DNA of 64,000 nucleotides from Alkaliphilus transvaalensis ATCC 700919 (GTDB lineage Bacteria > Bacillota > Clostridia > Peptostreptococcales > Natronincolaceae), in the NCBI RefSeq assembly GCF_000621485.1, contig NZ_KK211288.1, positions 61,472 to 125,471 of the forward strand, read 5' to 3'. How positions within the stretch are numbered: the stretch's first letter is position 1; each line of letters begins with the position of its first letter. Below, piece after piece: positions 59,236 through 64,000 of this stretch. The position numbers and the translations under genes are program-made. The notes beneath the pieces are model-generated. The model searched no databases and was not told where the DNA came from. It worked only from the letters and a program-made list of their open reading frames with translations.

Positions 59236-60281
59236 TCTACTTTCTCAGCTGCCTCTCCAATTATGGTTAAATATTCATCGATGGTGGCTGGAATAGACAG
59301 CGCACTAGGTGTTCCCGCTGCTGCTAAAGGCGTACCATCTTCAATTATAGCTACCGAACCTCTTTTTACTGCTGGAATCATTCCAACAAGAGGGTTAGCC
59401 TGCATTGCCTCTAATAATGTATCGTTACCATAGGTAATGATAATATCAATGTCTTCAATTAAGTCTACATTTTCTGCACTTAACTCTAAAGCGAAGCTGT
59501 CAGATTCCTTAGCTAATGCTGCAATACTATCTGGTAACATCATACCTAAGTCTGTAAGATATGCTGCACGAGGATCGCTAGGAAGGTATATGTAGAACTT
59601 TCCTAAATCTGCTGGATTAAAATAGAAAAAGGCTGCAGTTTTTCCTTCAATCTCTGGATATTCACTAATTTTATCTGTTATTAGGCTCTCAAGTTCTTTT
59701 ACAAGCTCTTTTCCTTCTGCTTCCATTCCCATTCCAGTTGCATTCATAACAATCTGGTCTCTCCAGAAGGTCTGCCATGGAAGGGTTGGGTATGCTACAA
59801 CAGGTGCAATTTTACTCAGTAGTTCGTATTCTTCTTGAGTGATACCAGAATAAGCAGCCAATATAATATCAGGTTGAGCATCACTAATGGCTTCATAGTC
59901 TAAACCATCGGTATCTCTAAATAGAACAGGATCAGCCCCTAATTCTTTAAACTTTTCTAGTGTCCATGGTAAAAGACTACTACCATCTATTACACCATAA
60001 TTGGCTTCTGAAACACCTACAGGAACTATTCCTAATGCCAATGGTACATCTTGATTTCCCCAAGAAATAGTAGCAATTCTTGTTGGTTCTTTTTCTATAA
60101 CCGTTTCGCCAAAGGCATGCTTTATTGTCATTGGATATGAGTCTGAAGTTTCTGTTCCGTTTGTTGGATTGTTATTATCATCTCCATTAGATGATGTTGC
60201 TGGTGATTTGCCACAAGCTGTTAAAAATACAGTAAGTAATAGTACAATTGCTAAAATAGATTTAATTTTTTTGTGTTTCAA
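59232..60281 (-). CDS. iron-siderophore substrate-binding lipoprotein
   Basis: A 349-residue lipoprotein with lipobox VFLTACG (Cys about residue 23) and the class III periplasmic-binding fold of the FecB/BtuF type (residues about 60-345; IATISWGNQDVPLALGIVPVGV, YEAISDAQPDIILAAYSGI). It captures a ferric siderophore at the cell surface; the ligand is unknown. TTG start after AGGAAG. The first gene of the operon, behind a consensus promoter overlapped by a Fur-like box. Confidence 0.93.
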   Translation of the reverse strand: MKHKKIKSILAIVLLLTVFLTACGKSPATSSNGDDNNNPTNGTETSDSYPMTIKHAFGETVIEKEPTRIATISWGNQDVPLALGIVPVGVSEANYGVIDGSSLLPWTLEKFKELGADPVLFRDTDGLDYEAISDAQPDIILAAYSGITQEEYELLSKIAPVVAYPTLPWQTFWRDQIVMNATGMGMEAEGKELVKELESLITDKISEYPEIEGKTAAFFYFNPADLGKFYIYLPSDPRAAYLTDLGMMLPDSIAALAKESDSFALELSAENVDLIEDIDIIITYGNDTLLEAMQANPLVGMIPAVKRGSVAIIEDGTPLAAAGTPSALSIPATIDEYLTIIGEAAEKVE

Positions 60282-60370
60282 TATGTTCGCTTCCTTTCTT
60301 ATCTGTTATTTCCTGTTTAATATTTAAAATAATACGATCCGTTTTGTAGTTAAAATTATGTCGTAAACGA

Positions 60371-60399
60371 ATGTCATTATCATTATATAGTTATTATCA
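60371..60399 (-). promoter_or_regulatory. Fur-like operator of the siderophore operon
   Basis: Minus strand holds TGATAATAA (60391-60399) and ATGATAATGACATT (60371-60384), with 14 of 19 matches to the Fur consensus for the latter block. It overlaps the spacer and -10. Confidence 0.7.
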
Positions 60400-60410
60400 T
60401 TTAGAGTCAA
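60382..60410 (-). promoter_or_regulatory. promoter of the siderophore operon
   Basis: TTGACT (60405-60410), 17-nt spacer, TATAAT (60382-60387). Confidence 0.85.
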
Positions 60411-60640
60411 CTTTTATCTTAAGACAGTGACTAATTTTTTCTTGGATTCAGTTTTTTTCTAGCAAAGGTTAGATTATAAGGAATTATTGAATTTAACGAA
60501 TTCTAGAGTTATGGTATTATTGATTTTTTTCACTATGATTTTGGGGTTAGATAGAAGAGAAACATCTATAGATAAGGTATGATCATACATCTGACTGCAG
60601 AAAGGCTAGAAAACTGGGGCAAAAAACAACCCAATAAAAA

Positions 60641-60668
60641 ATAGACCTCGTTAACATATAAGGTCCAT
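60641..60668 (-). terminator. terminator after Rossmann-chemoreceptor 2
   Basis: GGACCT/AGGTC-type stem followed by TATTTTTTATT on the minus strand. Confidence 0.75.
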
Positions 60669-60699
60669 TTGCTTTAGCACATATCTAGTCAGAGAAACG

Positions 60700-61494
60700 C
60701 TATTTTGTATTTTTAATTAAACATTCGATTGCTTCTTCTAAGTTATTACCGATCTGTTTTTGTTCTTCTGCTACATCACTTAGCTCTTGAATATCCTTTG
60801 ATACACTTACCACTTCTTCTGTAATACTTTTTAATATGTCTGCAATTTGTTTTGTATAATCTTCACTATTATTTGCTAATTTTTGTACTTCTTTAGCAAC
60901 CACTGCGAATCCCTTTCCTTGGTCACCTGCTCGTGCTGCTTCAATTGAAGCATTTAATCCAAGAATATTTGTCTGTTGCGTAATACTACCCATAATTTTA
61001 ATTATTTTATCAGTTTCCTTCACTAAATTCATTGTCTTAGAAGAAAACTCATTTAACGTTTGGCTAAGATGGACTGTATTTTCATTTCTAAGCTTCATTT
61101 TTTCTATATTATCTGCAGTAGCACAATTCAACTGTTCTACCTGTTCTTTAACTTGTTCCTCCATTTTTTCTAATAATTTTTCTTCATTTTCAACTAGTAA
61201 CATCATTAAATTTGCAGCTTTACTCGACATAACGTGTATTCGGTCAATATTTAATGCATCTATTTCATCTCTAACCTTTTGAATACCTGTTACTTCTAAT
61301 ATAATATCTAACTTTTTATTAAATAAGTCCTTAATATTATTTGTATGATCTATTTTTAATTGCTTTGCTAATTTTATTGCTGGTGCATTTTCATTAATAT
61401 CTGCTATACCTACTACATTAATTTGAGGCATTTTATTCAACGTTCTAAGAATTGCAGCCCCACCATTTCCTCCCCCAACTATGACAACATTCAT
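60700..61494 (-). CDS. soluble Rossmann-fold/chemoreceptor signalling fusion 2
   Basis: A 264-residue paralogue of the protein at 54409-55206 with the same layout: [32 protein letters not shown] and ILEVTGIQ in the N-terminal dinucleotide-binding half, then a coiled coil and the signalling tip [21 protein letters not shown] Cys (in [13 protein letters not shown]) sits in the linker. GGGAGG is eight bases before the ATG at 61494; an upstream ATG overlaps weakly. It lies directly upstream (in transcription order) of the siderophore operon but has its own terminator. Confidence 0.88.
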   Translation of the reverse strand: MNVVIVGGGNGGAAILRTLNKMPQINVVGIADINENAPAIKLAKQLKIDHTNNIKDLFNKKLDIILEVTGIQKVRDEIDALNIDRIHVMSSKAANLMMLLVENEEKLLEKMEEQVKEQVEQLNCATADNIEKMKLRNENTVHLSQTLNEFSSKTMNLVKETDKIIKIMGSITQQTNILGLNASIEAARAGDQGKGFAVVAKEVQKLANNSEDYTKQIADILKSITEEVVSVSKDIQELSDVAEEQKQIGNNLEEAIECLIKNTK

Positions 61495-61719
61495 CAATCT
61501 TTCCTCCCTAAGTGACAATTTTTTCGATCAGATGTATATTCTCGAAAAAACCTTCTAATCCTTTATCTTTTTTATAATTTTTAAAAAATTTAATTATTAT
61601 AGATTAATTTACTAATGCTATTTTTTTTATTATTTCATATACTAAGTGTACTAATTTAATTATTTTAATTAGCTTTTCCTTAGCTATATTCTATAAAACA
61701 TCAGAAGGGAGTTCTCTAT

Positions 61720-61944
61720 ATGAAGAACAAGTCAAGAGGAAGCTTTAGGAACCCACAGGATATCATTGACTCTACCTATAATGGTAGAGATTACTTGATT
61801 ACCGATAAAACCATCAATTCCTATGTAATGCCTTTAGATATGGTTAAGGATGTAGATTTTATTGCTTCAGAAAAGTTCTATCAAAAAGCATGGGATGAAG
61901 AAATAAGCAATTTGATTTCCCAAGAGCAACATAAGCCCCACTAA
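61720..61944 (+). CDS. small soluble protein, function unknown
   Basis: A 74-residue polar protein (SRGSFRNPQDIIDSTYNGRDYLITDKTI, then VKDVDFIASEKFYQKAWDEE), split here for brevity. AGAAGGGAG precedes the ATG and a strong terminator follows, so it is a real transcription unit. No family recognised. Divergent from the second chemoreceptor fusion. Confidence 0.7.
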   Translation: MKNKSRGSFRNPQDIIDSTYNGRDYLITDKTINSYVMPLDMVKDVDFIASEKFYQKAWDEEISNLISQEQHKPH

Positions 61945-61947
61945 AAT

Positions 61948-61979
61948 AAATTGGAGTACCCCATTAGGTACTCCAATTT
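61948..61979. terminator. bidirectional terminator
   Basis: AAATTGGAGTACC/GGTACTCCAATTT stem with T runs on plus (TTTT) and minus (TATTTTAG). Confidence 0.85.
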
Positions 61980-62009
61980 TTTACTTGTGTATTTGGTAAA
62001 ACTGAGGTG

Positions 62010-62207
62010 TTATATACCGAATAACCTAGGTCCTGTAAAAAGAACTACTAAAAGTAAGAAGAAGAATAATAAGCTATCACCTGATCCTCTAAAGATACCA
62101 CAGTTACAGAAGATGATCACCAATAGCAAGAAGAAGAATAGTAACGCAGTGTCTTTAAATAAGCCAGCAATTGGTCCTGGAGTTGGACGGCATAATGCTT
62201 CAGACAT
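62010..62207 (-). CDS. tiny hydrophobic double-repeat protein, LLFFFLLLV family member 4
   Basis: A 65-residue paralogue with core ALLFFFLLLVIIFCNCGIF, RGSGD linker and SLLFFFLLLVVLFTG. The N-terminus MSEALCRPTPGPIAGLF adds an extra Cys. GGTGGTGA precedes the ATG. A sigma-K-like -10 (AATATACTA, one mismatch) is present upstream, but the AC at the right spacing is not. Confidence 0.8.
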   Translation of the reverse strand: MSEALCRPTPGPIAGLFKDTALLFFFLLLVIIFCNCGIFRGSGDSLLFFFLLLVVLFTGPRLFGI

Positions 62208-62446
62208 AATTATTCACCACCCTGTGTAGTATATTGAAGGCTTCTAAAGGCCTTACTTTATATTACGTTAGAGATGAAAAATTGCTACAAAATTATTTAA
62301 TAGTTAATTTGCCTTTTTAATGACAAAATGTAACAAAGATATCGTATATGCATACAATATACTAGAAATACAGCAAACCATCAATAAACTTTCTTTAAGC
62401 TTTCTATTAAAACCTTCTTGTAAAATATAATGTCTATAAATTAAAA

Positions 62447-62485
62447 ATGCCATCTGTTATGATGTCATAACGGGTGGCATTTTCT
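62447..62485 (-). terminator. terminator after purD
   Basis: AATGCCA...TGGCATT outer stem with GTTATGA/TCATAAC inner stem, followed by TTTTTAATT on the minus strand. Confidence 0.9.
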
Positions 62486-62489
62486 CATT

Positions 62490-63743
62490 TTACTTTGTAG
62501 CAATATCTTTTCTGTAGGTCTTGCCCTCAAAGAATATTTTATCTATGCTGTTATATACCTTACTCCTAGCTTCTTCGATGGTAGTACCTTGAGCCGTAAC
62601 CCCTAGAACTCTTCCCCCAGCAGTTACTAAGTTATCTTCCTTCATAGCTGTACCTGCATGGAATACCACCACGTCATCAGCGACAGCTTCAAGCCCTAAT
62701 ATTACTTTATCTTTTTCATAAGCTTCTGGATAACCCTCAGAAGCTAAAACAACACAAACTGCAGCGTTATTATTCCATTTAATTTCAATTCCACTTAATT
62801 CTTGATCTAAAATATGTTGAAAAATTTCAAATAAATCTGTTTCTAATCTCATTAAAACAACTTGAGTTTCTGGATCGCCAAACCGTACATTATACTCTAA
62901 TACCTTTGGTCCATCTCGAGTGATCATTAACCCGATAAAAAGAATTCCCTTATAATCCATTTCTTCCTTCTGAATCCCCTCTAGGGTTGGTTGTAAAATC
63001 TTCTCTTTAACAGATTGTGCTACCTCATCCGTATAAATATAATTTGGTGAGTAAGTTCCCATCCCTCCAGTATTTGGTCCCTGATCCCCATCATAAATCC
63101 GTTTATGATCTTGACTTCCTACCATAGGAATAATATCTTTACCATCGACAAAGCAAAGTATAGAAGTTTCTATTCCCTCTAAAAATTCTTCAATAACTAC
63201 TTCATTACCAGCATCACCGAACACCTTATCTACTAAAATGTTTCTTAAACCTTCCTCTGCCTCCTGCATGGTATTACAAATTAGAACCCCTTTACCCGCA
63301 GCAAGGCCATCAGCTTTAATCACAACGGGGAAAGTATAATTTTTTAATACCTCTATGCCATCTTGATAATTAAAGACTTGGTTAAACCTAGCCGTAGGTA
63401 TATTGTATTTCTCCATAAACTTTTTTGAAAAGGATTTACTCCCCTCCAATTCAGCAGCTTTACCAGAAGGTCCGATAATCTTTAAACCAGCTTTATTATA
63501 TTCATCGACAATTCCCGCCACAAGGGGAATTTCTGGCCCTACAATTGTCATATTAATTTTCATTTCCCGGGAAAATTCGACTAACGCTCCTATATTTTCT
63601 ACCTTTATATTGACACATTTCGCTAATTTAGCTATCCCAGGATTACCTGGAGCACAGTAAATTTCTGTTACCAGAGGACTCTTCTTTAGTTTCCAAACGA
63701 TGGTATGTTCCCGACCACCATTACCAATAACCAGTACCTTCAT
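62490..63743 (-). CDS. purD: phosphoribosylamine-glycine ligase
   Basis: The second step of purine synthesis: joins glycine to phosphoribosylamine with ATP. The 417-residue ATP-grasp enzyme starts MKVLVIGNGGREHTIVWKL and has FPVVIKADGLAAGKGVLI, QDHKRIYDGDQGPNTGGMG and YNVRFGDPETQ. The ATG at 63743 fits AAGGTGG best. It is likely the last gene of a pur operon that lies mainly to the right of the window. Confidence 0.96.
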   Translation of the reverse strand: MKVLVIGNGGREHTIVWKLKKSPLVTEIYCAPGNPGIAKLAKCVNIKVENIGALVEFSREMKINMTIVGPEIPLVAGIVDEYNKAGLKIIGPSGKAAELEGSKSFSKKFMEKYNIPTARFNQVFNYQDGIEVLKNYTFPVVIKADGLAAGKGVLICNTMQEAEEGLRNILVDKVFGDAGNEVVIEEFLEGIETSILCFVDGKDIIPMVGSQDHKRIYDGDQGPNTGGMGTYSPNYIYTDEVAQSVKEKILQPTLEGIQKEEMDYKGILFIGLMITRDGPKVLEYNVRFGDPETQVVLMRLETDLFEIFQHILDQELSGIEIKWNNNAAVCVVLASEGYPEAYEKDKVILGLEAVADDVVVFHAGTAMKEDNLVTAGGRVLGVTAQGTTIEEARSKVYNSIDKIFFEGKTYRKDIATK

Positions 63744-63934
63744 CATTACACCACCTTACATCAAATTTGAAAATTTACTATTGAATCAGTTGTTAGAATG
63801 ATTCATGTAGGTAACTCCATGACGTTGTATTTTCCTTACCTTTATCTTTTTTCTTCTTTTACAACTGAAAAAATATGAATCCATTAGAAATGACTTTGAC
63901 TACATGTCCATCATTCTCAACGAAATGAAATTGT

Positions 63935-63986
63935 TAATCCGTTAAAAAATTTGTATGTCTGAACGTAGTGAGTTTGCAAATTTTAG
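63935..63986 (-). terminator. possible terminator of the upstream (off-window) gene
   Basis: AAAATTTG and CAAATTTT arms enclose CTCACTACGTTCAGACAT, followed by a run of T on the minus strand. The flanking ATTTACTATTGAA occurs both at about 63771 and at the window end, a direct repeat of about 215 bases spacing. Confidence 0.5.
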
Positions 63987-64000
63987 GATTTACTATTGAA

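Overview
The window is from a low-GC, endospore-forming, anaerobic Gram-positive of the Clostridia. Evidence: an alpha/beta SASP, a GerM lipoprotein, a split glycine decarboxylase (GcvPA/GcvPB), T-box, tandem glycine and c-di-GMP-I riboswitches, and AGGAGG ribosome sites throughout. The gene set suggests an Alkaliphilus-like organism, but that is an inference. Almost all genes are on the minus strand. I see no phage, insertion sequence or CRISPR array.

Layout. 1-3.3 kb: the 5' part of ileS with its promoter and T-box leader. 3.3-9.7 kb: two membrane chemoreceptors and a PAS-GGDEF-EAL protein; the first receptor lies behind a c-di-GMP-I riboswitch whose folding predicts an OFF switch. 10-12.3 kb: a lipoprotein, then an RNPP-type HTH-TPR regulator followed by a previously unlisted 52-codon secreted-peptide gene, a candidate quorum-sensing pair. 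12.7-21.1 kb: one operon under a tandem glycine riboswitch, gcvT-lpdA-gcvH-gcvPA-gcvPB-(small gene)-lipB-lipA. The small gene reads through an in-frame UGA as a Cys-x-x-Sec protein. 21.4-26.2 kb: SASP, Asp/Glu racemase, dicarboxylate/amino-acid symporter, a SHOCT-like small protein and a sensor kinase. 26.4-28 kb: tandem duplicated peptidoglycan-binding M15 peptidases, then an array of seven tRNA genes to 28.6 kb.

28.8-34.8 kb: rph-rdgB-phosphodiesterase, gerM, a UPF0316 protein and a cell-wall amidase. 35-39.7 kb: a possible ADP-ribosyltransferase-fold protein, a small Cys-rich protein, and a feoA-feoB-methyltransferase-flippase operon. 40-45 kb: rubrerythrin, a tiny hydrophobic protein, ligA and pcrA. 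45-54 kb: small accessory genes, a DEAD-box helicase, a BCCT transporter, a CBS protein, a Fur-boxed DUF3793 gene, two more tiny hydrophobic proteins, dapG-like aspartokinase and a YerC-like repressor. 54-61.5 kb: two paralogous Rossmann-fold/chemoreceptor fusions flanking a PPOX flavoprotein and a Fur-boxed iron-siderophore ABC operon. 61.7-64 kb: a small unknown gene, the fourth tiny hydrophobic protein, and purD.

Themes. Iron: feoAB, the siderophore ABC operon and DUF3793, three sites with good promoters and Fur-like boxes. Glycine catabolism plus lipoate assembly sit in a single transcription unit. Signalling combines c-di-GMP, chemoreceptors and a possible peptide system. The best candidates for undescribed biology are the CxxU selenoprotein of the gcv operon, the regulator/peptide pair, the Rossmann-chemoreceptor fusions, and the four-member LLFFFLLLV family with sigma-K-like promoters.
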